A stretch of 24,357 nt of DNA from an uncultured Oscillospiraceae bacterium (GTDB lineage Bacteria > Bacillota > Clostridia > Oscillospirales > Oscillospiraceae), in the NCBI GenBank assembly GCA_900752445.1, contig CAADVN010000100.1, positions 1 to 24,357 of the forward strand. The letters are read 5' to 3'. The notes beneath the pieces were generated by a model that did not search any database, was not told where the DNA came from, and saw only the letters and a list, made by a program, of their open reading frames with translations. Made by a program: the position numbers and the translations under genes. Shown one piece after another: positions 15,675 to 22,995 of this stretch (position 1 is the stretch's first letter; every line of letters starts with the position of its first letter).

Positions 15675-18037
15675 AGAGATTCCAGTATGAGGCTCCTGAG
15701 AGCCTGAAAGAGGCCGCCGGCCTCATGTCGCAGCCGGGCGCCGTGGCCATGGGCGGCGGCACTGACCTGCTCGGCGTCCTGAAGGACGGGCTGCTCGACA
15801 GCTATCCCGAGACCGTCGTAAGCCTCAAGCGCATCCCCGGCCTCGACAAGATCGAAAGCCGCGAGGACGGCCTGCACATAGGCGCCACGGCAACCCTCAG
15901 GGACGTCGCCGAGAGCGACGTGGTGAAGAGCGGCTGGGCCGCCGTGGCCGACGCCGCCAGAAGCGTCGCGACCCCGAACCTGCGCAACACCGCCACCGTC
16001 GCAGGCAACATCTGCCAGGACGTGCGCTGCTGGTACTATCGCTACCCCGACATCCTCGGCGGCAAGATAAACTGCGCCCGCAAGGACGGCAACCTCTGCA
16101 GTGCAATGATGGGCGAGAACCGCTACCACTCCATCTTCGGCGCGGCCAAGGTCACCGAGACCGCCTGCACCGGCAAGTGCCCGGCCCACACCGACATCCC
16201 CGCCTACATGCAGAAGATGCGCGAGGGCAAGATGGACGAGGCCGCGGCCATCATCCTCGAGGTCAACCCCATGCCCGCCATCACGAGCCGCGTCTGCGCC
16301 CACTTCTGCATGGAGGGCTGCAACAGGCAGAAGTACGACGAGAGCCTGAACGTCGGCGCGGTGGAGCGCTCCGTGGGCGACTACATCCTCGCGAACGCCG
16401 AAAAGTTCATGAAGGCCCCCGCGGCTGAGAACGGCAAGCGCGCCGCCATCATCGGCTCCGGCCCCTCGGGCCTTGCCGCGGCGTATTACCTGCGCGAGGC
16501 CGGATGGAAGGTCACGCTCTACGAGCGCCTGCCCGAGCCGGGCGGCTGCCTGAGATACGCCATCCCCGCCTACCGCCTGCCCAAGGACGTGCTCGGCAAA
16601 TTCATCGACGCGCTGCGCGCCATGGGCGTGGAGTTCCGCTGTAATTGCGAGGTCGGGCGCGACGTGACGCTCGGGGAGCTGAGGAAGGCCTCCGACTGCG
16701 TGCTGCTCGACTCCGGCACCTGGAAGCGCCCGCTCATCGGCATGAAGGGCGAGGAGCACAGCGTCTTCGGCCTGGAGTTCCTCATCGACGTGAACGCGGG
16801 CACGGCTGTGAAGCCCGGCTCCGACGTCGTGGTCGTGGGCGGCGGCAACGTCGCCATGGACGTGGCCATAGCCGCAAAGCGCCTGGGCGCCGAGCGCGTG
16901 ACCATGGTCGTGCGCAAGCCGCGCGAGGGAATGGCCGCGAACGAGGAGGAGATCGAAAGGGCCCTCGCCGACGGCGTGGAGATACTCAACAACTACGCGC
17001 CCGACGAGGTGCTGACGGACGAGGCCGGCAAGGTGCGCGCCCTGCGCATGGCCGCCTGCCGCAGCTTCCCCGTAGAGGGCGGCAAGATGAAGACCGTCAC
17101 CATCGAGGGCGAGTTCAGTGAGATCGCCGCCGACTGTGTCATGATGGCTGTCGGCCAGGCCTCCGACCTCGGCTATCTCGAGGGCGCGGTGGCCTCCGAG
17201 CGCGGACGCATAGCCGCCGCCGCGGACGGCTCCACGGCCCTGGCGGGCGTCTACGCCGCGGGCGACGCCGTGACCGGCCCCGCGACGGTCATCAAGGCCA
17301 TCGCCGGCGGCAAGGCTGCGGCGATAGCGATGAACGCCGGCTGCGGCCTGCCCGAGCTGCCGGTGGAGACTAAGGTCAAGGCCCGCCCGAGGGGTGCGCT
17401 GCTGAGCTTCGCCGAGGGCTGCTCCTGCACGAGCTGCGCGCAGAAACAGCCGCAGCTGGGCGATGACGAGCGCGCGCTCGACAAAGAGGACGTGGGCGCC
17501 CTCGACGAGAGCGCCGTAAAATGCGAGGTAAACCGCTGCTTCAACTGCGGCTGTCTCGCCGTGAACCCGAGCGACATGGCCAACATGCTCTACGCCTGCG
17601 ACGCGAAGATCGTGACCGACCGCCGCACGCTGACGGCGCGCGAGTTCTTCGCGGGCGACACGAAGGTGAGCCGTGTGCTGGAGCCGGGCGAGCTGGTGGT
17701 CGAGATAGTAGTGCCGAAGCTGCCCGAGGGCGCTGTGGCTGCCTACAGCAAGTACCGCGTGCGCAAGTCCATCGACTTCGCCGTCCTCGCCGTGGCGGGC
17801 TGGTACAAGCTCGACGCCGAGGGCAGGGTCGAGGACCTGAGCCTCGTCATGGGCGCAGTCGCCCCGATACCCATGAAGCTCGACGAGGTCGAGGCCTACC
17901 TGAAGGGCAAGGTCCTGGATGCCGGGACCGCCGCCGAGGCCGCCGAGCTGAGCATGAAGCACGCGCTGCCTCTCAAGATGAACGAGTACAAGATCGACAT
18001 GGCGAAGGTACTTCTGCGCCGTTTTCTGGGCTTCTGA
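15671..18037 (+). CDS. FAD subunit of molybdenum hydroxylase with an inserted GltD-like NAD(P) oxidoreductase domain
   Basis: 788 aa, against about 290-330 for ordinary CoxM/HcrB/XdhB subunits. Residues 1-157 are the FAD-binding PCMH part (AMGGGTDLLG at 26-35; ATVAGNICQD at 108-117; GENRYHSIFG at 148-157). Residues about 158-627 are a GltD/dihydropyrimidine-dehydrogenase-like module. It has FeS cysteines 166, 170, 209, 213 and 217, an FAD motif GSGPSG at 262-267, an NAD(P) motif VGGGNVAMD at 389-397, and the FAD-closing GVYAAGDAVTG at 526-536. A cysteine-rich stretch follows (584, 586, 589, 618, 623, 626, 628). The FAD subunit fold then resumes (VNPSDMANML at 631-640) and ends with the CO-dehydrogenase flavoprotein C-terminal domain (about 664-788). 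The insertion would let the complex exchange electrons with NAD(P)H through a second flavin and extra FeS clusters. The frame is intact, with no sign of an assembly error. Confidence 0.93.
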   Translation: MKRFQYEAPESLKEAAGLMSQPGAVAMGGGTDLLGVLKDGLLDSYPETVVSLKRIPGLDKIESREDGLHIGATATLRDVAESDVVKSGWAAVADAARSVATPNLRNTATVAGNICQDVRCWYYRYPDILGGKINCARKDGNLCSAMMGENRYHSIFGAAKVTETACTGKCPAHTDIPAYMQKMREGKMDEAAAIILEVNPMPAITSRVCAHFCMEGCNRQKYDESLNVGAVERSVGDYILANAEKFMKAPAAENGKRAAIIGSGPSGLAAAYYLREAGWKVTLYERLPEPGGCLRYAIPAYRLPKDVLGKFIDALRAMGVEFRCNCEVGRDVTLGELRKASDCVLLDSGTWKRPLIGMKGEEHSVFGLEFLIDVNAGTAVKPGSDVVVVGGGNVAMDVAIAAKRLGAERVTMVVRKPREGMAANEEEIERALADGVEILNNYAPDEVLTDEAGKVRALRMAACRSFPVEGGKMKTVTIEGEFSEIAADCVMMAVGQASDLGYLEGAVASERGRIAAAADGSTALAGVYAAGDAVTGPATVIKAIAGGKAAAIAMNAGCGLPELPVETKVKARPRGALLSFAEGCSCTSCAQKQPQLGDDERALDKEDVGALDESAVKCEVNRCFNCGCLAVNPSDMANMLYACDAKIVTDRRTLTAREFFAGDTKVSRVLEPGELVVEIVVPKLPEGAVAAYSKYRVRKSIDFAVLAVAGWYKLDAEGRVEDLSLVMGAVAPIPMKLDEVEAYLKGKVLDAGTAAEAAELSMKHALPLKMNEYKIDMAKVLLRRFLGF

Positions 18038-18048
18038 GGAGGTCTGTG

Positions 18049-18432
18049 ATGAACAGGGAGCTGATACTCGAATACGCGGCGAAGACCGAGCATGTGGGCG
18101 TGCCCGGCAGCTATGAGGCGACAGGACGCGCGGCGGAGCCCAACTGCGGCGACGAGCTGGTCTATTACCTGAGCACGAAGCGGGACGTCGTGACCGAGAT
18201 AAGCTATACTATAACGGAGAGCGCCTGCCCGCCCGCGAAGGCCTGCGCCGCGAGGGCGGCTGAGGCGGTGCTGGGCAAGCCGGTGATGGAGGCCTATCTG
18301 CTGGACGCCTGGACGCTGAGTGAGTTCTTCGGCGGGCTGGAGAAAGAGTCCATCCACTGTGCCATGATGGCCGCGCTCGCCCTGAAGACCGCCCTGCGCA
18401 ATTACGCCGAGACCCGCCGCAGAGCAGGCTGA
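18049..18432 (+). CDS. NifU/IscU-like iron-sulfur cluster assembly scaffold
   Basis: 127 aa. The three scaffold cysteines are at 33 (in NCGDE, with the conserved Asp35), 60 (ESACPPAKAC; a further Cys at 66) and 104 (IHCAMMA, with His103). This spacing matches IscU/NifU N-terminal domains, which build [2Fe-2S] or [4Fe-4S] clusters and hand them to client proteins in the cytoplasm. No other isc or suf gene is in the window. The start ATG (18049) has GAGGAGG 6 nt upstream and lies 11 bp after the FAD-subunit stop. It is the last gene of the operon, so it probably serves the FeS-rich subunits encoded just before it. That client relation is inference from position. Confidence 0.88.
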   Translation: MNRELILEYAAKTEHVGVPGSYEATGRAAEPNCGDELVYYLSTKRDVVTEISYTITESACPPAKACAARAAEAVLGKPVMEAYLLDAWTLSEFFGGLEKESIHCAMMAALALKTALRNYAETRRRAG

Positions 18433-18464
18433 AGCGCCTCGCCAATATTCTGAGAATGACCTAA

Positions 18465-18501
18465 GATCTGCCCCGCAGGCCAGACGCCTGCGGGGCAGAT
18501 C
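18465..18501. terminator. Strong hairpin between the scaffold gene and ruvX
   Basis: A perfect 16-bp stem (18465-18480 with 18486-18501) with a CAGAC loop lies between the convergent scaffold gene and ruvX. The T tract is weak on both sides (CTACTTTGCC on plus, TTAGGTCATTC on minus). It is likely a bidirectional terminator or transcript-end stabiliser. Confidence 0.65.
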
Positions 18502-18517
18502 CTACTTTGCCTATTAA

Positions 18518-18925
18518 TTATAATGTACCAAGACAGCTCTCGAGGATGAGGACCGCTGCCAGGGCATCCACGTTCTTCTTGTGCTTTTTCTCACGCTTGC
18601 CGTTCGCAGAGAGGATGGCATGGGCCTCCACGCTGCTGCGCCGCTCGTCCCAGAGCCGGACCTCAAGGCCCGTCCGCTCCCGCAGGAGCTCCGCAAAGGC
18701 GCGGCTCTTTTCCGCCCTCGGGCCCTCGGAGCCGTCCATGTTCCTGGGCAGGCCCAGGACGATGAGCCCGACATCCCTTTCACGGCACTCCGAGGCTATG
18801 CGCTCCGCAAGGCGCCCGGCGTCCCATTCCTCCATGGTGAAAGCCTCGCCGCAGAGCACGCCGCCCGCGTCCGAAAAAGCCAGGCCCGTGCGCCTGTCGC
18901 CGTAGTCTATGGCCAGCACACGCAT
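18518..18925 (-). CDS. ruvX: RuvX/YqgF-family Holliday junction resolvase-like nuclease
   Basis: 135 aa from the chosen start. The RNase-H-like fold opens with LAIDYGDRRTGLAFSD (first catalytic Asp). It continues with VGLIVLGLPRNMDGSEG near residue 50 (GLP-NMDG is the YqgF signature) and LWDERRSSVEAH near residue 90 (second acidic strand), and ends with the DALAAVLILE helix containing the last Asp. The family acts in pre-16S rRNA 5'-end processing and has also been linked to Holliday junctions. The frame opens with a TTG at 18931, but the ATG at 18925-18923 has AGGGGG 7 nt upstream and is preferred. It begins a few bases after the folC stop and is probably co-transcribed with it. Confidence 0.92.
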   Translation of the reverse strand: MRVLAIDYGDRRTGLAFSDAGGVLCGEAFTMEEWDAGRLAERIASECRERDVGLIVLGLPRNMDGSEGPRAEKSRAFAELLRERTGLEVRLWDERRSSVEAHAILSANGKREKKHKKNVDALAAVLILESCLGTL

Positions 18926-18927
18926 GT

Positions 18928-20181
18928 TCAAGCCCCCTCTCCGAGCATGTGCCCGCGCACGGCCCCGGCCATGTAGAGCGAGCCGACTGAGCAGACCATG
19001 CCGTCCGCGCCAGCGAGCGCGAGCGCTGTGTCCGTCCCCGCTGCTATGTCCGCGGCGGGCACAGCCGGCACACCGCGCCGGTTTATCTCCGCACAGAGCT
19101 CGTCCGGCTCCAGCGCGCGCCCGGACTCCGGCTTCACGCAGACCACCTCGGACGCACAGGGCAGGAGGATGTCCAGCATGCCGCGCCAGTCCTTGTCCGC
19201 AAGCACGCCCATGAGCAGCACCCGGCGCTGCTCAGGGAAGTACCGCTCCAGCGCCGCGGCGGTCGTCGCCACGCACTGCGGATTGTGCCCGCCGTCCACG
19301 ACGAAGCACGGCTCTTTTGACACGAGCTCAAACCGCGCCGGCCAGACCGCGCGCCCGAGGCCCTCTGTGATCGCGCTCTCCGGCAGGGCCAGCAGCCGCG
19401 CCGTCTCAATGGCGACGGCGGCGTTTTTCGTCTGGTGCCCGCCCAGCAGCCCGATGTGGTATTCCCGTCCCCTGTAGAGGAAGCGCTGCCCGTCCAGGCT
19501 GTCCGAGAGCGGCTCGATCGCGCCGAAGTCCGCGAAGTGCAGTTCTGTGCCGGTGCGCCCGGCGGCGGCGCGCAAAACGGCTTCGACGGAAGGCGCCTGT
19601 GCATAGGCCACGGCCCGCCCGCCCTTGAAGATGCCCGCCTTCTCGGCGGCTATCTGCTCCACGGTGTCGCCAAGGACGCCGGTGTGGTCAAGGCCGATGT
19701 TCGTAATGACGGCGCACTCCGGGCACTCGATAACGTTCGTGGCGTCGAGCCTGCCGCCCATGCCGACCTCCAGCACCACAAAATCACAGTGCTCGCGGGC
19801 GAAGTGGAGGAAGGCGGCGGCGGTGATGAGCTCGAACTCCGTACAGGGCTCGTCCATGCCTTCGGCGGCGTCCCGGAGCGCCTCTACCGCAGAGGCCAGG
19901 GCCTCCTGCGGCATCTCCGCACCGTCTATGCGCATGCGCTCCGTCAGGCGCAGTAGGTGGGGCGAGGTATAGAGCCCGGTCTTGAAGCCGGCGGCCGTGA
20001 ATATGGCGGCGAGCATGGCCGAGGTGGAGCCCTTGCCGTTAGTGCCCGCCACATGTATGAAGCGGCAGGCCCGCTCCGGGTCCCCGAGCCTGGCCAGCAG
20101 CTCGGATATACGGCCGAGCCCCGGGCGTATGCCCAGCCAGGACACGCCCTCTAAATATTTCAATGCCTCTGCGTAGGTCAT
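18928..20181 (-). CDS. folC: Folylpolyglutamate synthase/dihydrofolate synthase
   Basis: 417 aa, standard FolC size. MTYAEALKYLEGVSW at the N-terminus is typical. The ATP-binding loop is HVAGTNGKGSTSAM (about residues 43-56), followed by TSPHL near residue 72, VVLEVGMGGRLDATN near 140 and ITNIGLDHTGVLG near 160. The C-terminal domain includes VVDGGHNP near residue 290. It adds glutamate residues to folates in the cytoplasm and, in many bacteria, makes dihydrofolate from dihydropteroate. The frame is open 108 bp further upstream, but the ATG at 20181 has GGGAGG about 9 nt ahead and starts at the homologous N-terminus. A promoter lies just upstream at 20208-20236. Confidence 0.95.
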   Translation of the reverse strand: MTYAEALKYLEGVSWLGIRPGLGRISELLARLGDPERACRFIHVAGTNGKGSTSAMLAAIFTAAGFKTGLYTSPHLLRLTERMRIDGAEMPQEALASAVEALRDAAEGMDEPCTEFELITAAAFLHFAREHCDFVVLEVGMGGRLDATNVIECPECAVITNIGLDHTGVLGDTVEQIAAEKAGIFKGGRAVAYAQAPSVEAVLRAAAGRTGTELHFADFGAIEPLSDSLDGQRFLYRGREYHIGLLGGHQTKNAAVAIETARLLALPESAITEGLGRAVWPARFELVSKEPCFVVDGGHNPQCVATTAAALERYFPEQRRVLLMGVLADKDWRGMLDILLPCASEVVCVKPESGRALEPDELCAEINRRGVPAVPAADIAAGTDTALALAGADGMVCSVGSLYMAGAVRGHMLGEGA

Positions 20182-20207
20182 GGATATGCGCCTCCCGTTC
20201 GTGCGCC

Positions 20208-20236
20208 AGTATATCACCCGCGGCGGGGCTATGCAA
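20208..20236 (-). promoter_or_regulatory. Predicted folC-ruvX promoter
   Basis: Minus-strand TTGCAT (20236-20231), a 17-bp spacer, then TATACT (20213-20208), 27 bp before the folC ATG. The fit to a sigma-A promoter is good. Confidence 0.65.
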
Positions 20237-20244
20237 ATAAAAAA

Positions 20245-20376
20245 CACGCGGAACGGCCGCGCCAAGGGGGGAATTTGGCGCGGCCGCATATTTCAACACC
20301 ATGAGCGGTGGCGTATCTGGTCTGCCCCTTCAGGAGGAAATGCTCCCTCCTCGGCGGGCAGGTCGCCGTTTTTTGT
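20245..20376 (+). ncRNA. Structured non-coding region, possible small RNA ending in an intrinsic terminator
   Basis: There is no ORF here. CGGCCGCGCCAA (20254-20265) pairs perfectly with 20275-20286. A small hairpin CACC/GGTG follows (20297-20310). Then comes a long interrupted stem: GGCG (20310-20313) with CGCC (20364-20367), CTGCCC (20322-20327) with GGGCAG (20356-20361), and AGGAGG (20332-20337) with CCTCCT (20346-20351). It ends in six Ts (20369-20374). The segment CGCATATTTCA plus the ACC-loop-GGTGGCG hairpin resembles, from memory, the central-bubble region of 6S RNA. AACGGC (20252-20257) could close the structure with GCCGTT (20365-20370). No clear plus-strand promoter was found, so this could instead be just terminators and leader structure. 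Confidence 0.35.
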
Positions 20377-20447
20377 GGCTTATAAGCTGTATTGCCGGTA
20401 CATCGGTACGTTTTTCCGTATCAGCATCTACAAGATACCAGCCACTT

Positions 20448-20475
20448 GTGAACTCGCTGTGAACCAGAGGTGAAC
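20448..20475 (+). repeat. Three GTGAAC direct repeats at 11-bp spacing
   Basis: GTGAAC occurs at 20448, 20459 and 20470, exactly one helical turn apart, 60-90 bp upstream of the rpmG -35 box. A 6-bp hairpin (CCGGGA/TCCCGG, 20479-20500) follows. This may be a regulator binding array; the protein is unknown. Confidence 0.5.
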
Positions 20476-20535
20476 TTTCCGGGACATTTGTGTATCCCGG
20501 ACAGCGAAAAATGGGCGTGAAAAGGGAAAAAGCTG

Positions 20536-20564
20536 TTGACGCTGGTGAAAGACTGTGCTATACT
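20536..20564 (+). promoter_or_regulatory. Promoter of the rpmG-secE-nusG-rplK-rplA operon
   Basis: TTGACG (20536-20541), a 17-bp spacer, then TATACT (20559-20564) with a TGC extension directly before it. This is close to consensus, as expected for ribosomal and secretion genes. The leader to rpmG is about 115 nt and contains GGCCGCTCAGCGGCC near 20646-20660, a short hairpin. Confidence 0.8.
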
Positions 20565-20686
20565 TCATTTTACCTGTCGGCCGGACGGGTTTCTTTTCGT
20601 GCGCGCAAGTGCGAAGACCGGCCTGCCATACAGGGAGGCAACACAGGCCGCTCAGCGGCCAAGTTTTACAAGGAGGTGCCGAATAA

Positions 20687-20848
20687 ATGGCTGTTGGTGC
20701 AAGAGTGAAGGTCACACTCAGGTGCAGCGAGTGCAAGGAGCGCAACTACTTCACGGTCAAGAACAAGAAGAACACTCCCGACCGTCTTGAGATGAAGAAG
20801 TATTGCCCGCGCTGCCGTAAGTACACCGTTCACAACGAGACGAAGTGA
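20687..20848 (+). CDS. rpmG: 50S ribosomal protein L33
   Basis: 53 aa, below the size many ORF finders report. The start is ATG 20687, with GGAGGTG upstream at normal spacing. It has the zinc-ribbon form of L33, with two CxxC pairs (C13/C16 and C40/C43). The characteristic [21 protein letters not shown] core and a [12 protein letters not shown] end are present. It is a small protein of the large ribosomal subunit. It sits directly before secE and nusG, the common bacterial order. The zinc-binding form usually implies zinc-responsive alternatives without CxxC elsewhere in the genome, which cannot be checked here. Confidence 0.96.
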   Translation: MAVGARVKVTLRCSECKERNYFTVKNKKNTPDRLEMKKYCPRCRKYTVHNETK

Positions 20849-20875
20849 CAGGCGTTCTGAAAGGAGCAAGACGAA

Positions 20876-21145
20876 ATGGCAGAAGAGAACAAGAATTCCG
20901 CCCCGGCCAAGGTCTCCACGAACGCCGTTAAGAAGGCTGAGACCAAGCTGCCCTTTGGCAAGCGCGTGGCCAAGTGGTTCCGCGAGATGCGCAGCGAGGT
21001 AAAGAAGGTCATATGGCCTACCCCGAAGCAGATCGTGAACAACACCGGCGTTGCGCTGGGCATGATGATCGTATCCGCGATAGTGCTCTGGGGCTTTGAC
21101 ACTCTGGCGAAGCTGGGCGTGCAGACGCTCATCGACCTGGTGTGA
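20876..21145 (+). CDS. secE: Preprotein translocase subunit SecE
   Basis: 89 aa, the short Gram-positive SecE type with one membrane segment. The N-terminal 30 residues are charged and probably disordered. An amphipathic helix (WFREMRSEVKKVIWPTPKQ, about residues 34-52) carries the conserved W-P-T/K motif of SecE. One hydrophobic segment follows at about residues 57-80 (VALGMMIVSAIVLWGF). It stabilises SecY in the Sec translocon. AGGAG lies 8 nt before the ATG. Its stop overlaps the start region of nusG. Confidence 0.96.
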   Translation: MAEENKNSAPAKVSTNAVKKAETKLPFGKRVAKWFREMRSEVKKVIWPTPKQIVNNTGVALGMMIVSAIVLWGFDTLAKLGVQTLIDLV

Positions 21146-21150
21146 GGCAG

Positions 21151-21675
21151 ATGGCGGAAGAAGCGAAATGGTATGTAGTCCACACCTACTCGGGCTATGA
21201 GAACGCGGTGGCGGCGGCTGTAATGAAGGCTGCTGAGAACCGCAGGATGCAGGATCTCATACAGGAGGTCAACATCCCCATGGAGACCGTGACCGAGCAC
21301 ACCGACGCGGGTGAGAAGACCTATGAGCGCAAGGTGTTCCCGGGCTACGTGCTCGTGAAGATGATAATGACCGACGAGAGCTGGCATTTGGTGCGCAATG
21401 TGCGCGGCGCGACCGGGTTTGTGGGCACGTCGAACAAGGCGATACCGCTCACGGAGCAGGAGATCTACGATCTCGGCGTGGAGCGGCATGAGGTCATACT
21501 GGGCTTCGAGGCAGGCGACACCGTGAAGGTGACGGACGGCCCGCTGGAGGGCTTCCTGGGCACGGTGGAGGAGCTTGACCCGGACAGGGACCGCGTACGT
21601 GTGGTGGTCTCGATGTTCGGGCGGGAGACGCCTGTGGATCTCGAGCTCGACCAGGTGGAGCCGGTCAAGGACTGA
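21151..21675 (+). CDS. nusG: Transcription termination/antitermination factor NusG
   Basis: 174 aa from this ATG (177 from a GTG at 21142 that overlaps the secE stop). The N-terminal NGN domain starts with AKWYVVHTYSGYENAVAAAV and includes KVFPGYVLVKMIMTDESWHLVRN and the GATGFVG loop. The KOW domain is at about residues 122-172 (EAGDTVKVTDGPLEGFLGTVEELD...VSMFGRETPVDLEL). It binds RNA polymerase and affects pausing, termination and coupling to the ribosome. I chose the ATG because it begins the homologous sequence. Its Shine-Dalgarno is weak (GAGG very close), so coupling to secE is likely. Confidence 0.96.
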   Translation: MAEEAKWYVVHTYSGYENAVAAAVMKAAENRRMQDLIQEVNIPMETVTEHTDAGEKTYERKVFPGYVLVKMIMTDESWHLVRNVRGATGFVGTSNKAIPLTEQEIYDLGVERHEVILGFEAGDTVKVTDGPLEGFLGTVEELDPDRDRVRVVVSMFGRETPVDLELDQVEPVKD

Positions 21676-21713
21676 GCTTCGCAAGAAATATGATTGAAAG
21701 GGTGCTTAGATAA

Positions 21714-22139
21714 ATGGCACAGAAAGTTGTCGGATATATAAGGTTCCAGGTGCCGGCGGGCAAGGCTACCCCGGCGCCCCCGGTGGGCCCGGCTCTGGGC
21801 CAGTACGGCGTGAACATCGGCCAGTTCACCAAGGACTTCAACGAGCGTACCAAGGCCGACATGGGCATGATGATCCCCGTCGTCATCACGGTGTACTCCG
21901 ACAGGAGCTTCACCTTCATCACCAAGACCCCGCCCGCGGCGCTTCTCATCAAGAAGGCCTGCGGCATTGACAAGGCTTCCGGCGTGCCCCAGAGGGACAA
22001 GGTGGCCACCATCAGCAAGGAAGACCTTCGCAAGATAGCCGAGCAGAAGATGCCCGACCTCAACTGCACGAGCGTCGAAGCCGCCATGTCCATGATCGCC
22101 GGCACCTGCCGCAGCATGGGCGTCATCGTAGGCGACTGA
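21714..22139 (+). CDS. rplK: 50S ribosomal protein L11
   Basis: 141 aa, the exact usual size. The N-terminal domain has [21 protein letters not shown] near residues 16-36, the classical L11 signature. The C-terminal RNA-binding domain includes [15 protein letters not shown] and the closing [18 protein letters not shown]...AGTCRSMGV. It binds 23S rRNA in the GTPase-associated centre. AAAGGGTG lies upstream of the ATG. It is 38 bp after nusG and 59 bp before rplA. Confidence 0.98.
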   Translation: MAQKVVGYIRFQVPAGKATPAPPVGPALGQYGVNIGQFTKDFNERTKADMGMMIPVVITVYSDRSFTFITKTPPAALLIKKACGIDKASGVPQRDKVATISKEDLRKIAEQKMPDLNCTSVEAAMSMIAGTCRSMGVIVGD

Positions 22140-22198
22140 GCTGCCCCGAACGTGGGAGGACTAATCTCCGACGAACCACATTTTAGGAGGAAAGCAAA

Positions 22199-22891
<693 letters not shown>

Positions 22892-22910
22892 ACAGCATAT
22901 GAGTAGAATC

Positions 22911-22944
22911 GCCCGCCGCATACCGCGGCGGGCCCTGCTTTTTT
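22911..22944 (+). terminator. Intrinsic terminator after rplA
   Basis: A perfect 9-bp GC stem GCCCGCCGC/GCGGCGGGC (22911-22919 with 22925-22933, 5-nt loop) is followed by CCTGC and six Ts (22939-22944). It closes the rpmG-rplA operon. Confidence 0.88.
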
Positions 22945-22955
22945 GGCACAATTAT

Positions 22956-22995
22956 TTAGATAATTATCTAATCATACTTTACAATTTGATTAGAT
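22956..22995. promoter_or_regulatory. Palindromic operator of the ArsR/DUF2087 unit
   Basis: A perfect 16-bp palindrome, TTAGATAATTATCTAA, lies at 22956-22971. A third half-site (GATTAGAT, 22988-22995) is the exact inverse of ATCTAATC (22966-22973), 14 bp away. The sites cover the -35 region and spacer of the promoter at 22978-23006, which fits repression by the encoded ArsR-like protein. Confidence 0.65.

Noticed and set aside
15614..17962. A 782-codon minus-strand open frame opposite the FAD subunit gene
   Set aside because: The composition is typical of antisense frames (His, Ala, Gly, Leu, Arg rich) and it has no start context; the plus-strand gene is unmistakable.
17521..18048. N-terminal extension of the scaffold ORF into the FAD subunit gene
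   Set aside because: The frame is open, but homology and the GAGGAGG site place the start at 18049.
20237..20376. T-box, tetrahydrofolate or glycine riboswitch for folC
   Set aside because: I could not find the T-box GGGTGG-ACCGCG motif or the conserved folate or glycine aptamer cores, and the folC promoter lies downstream of this structure on the minus strand.
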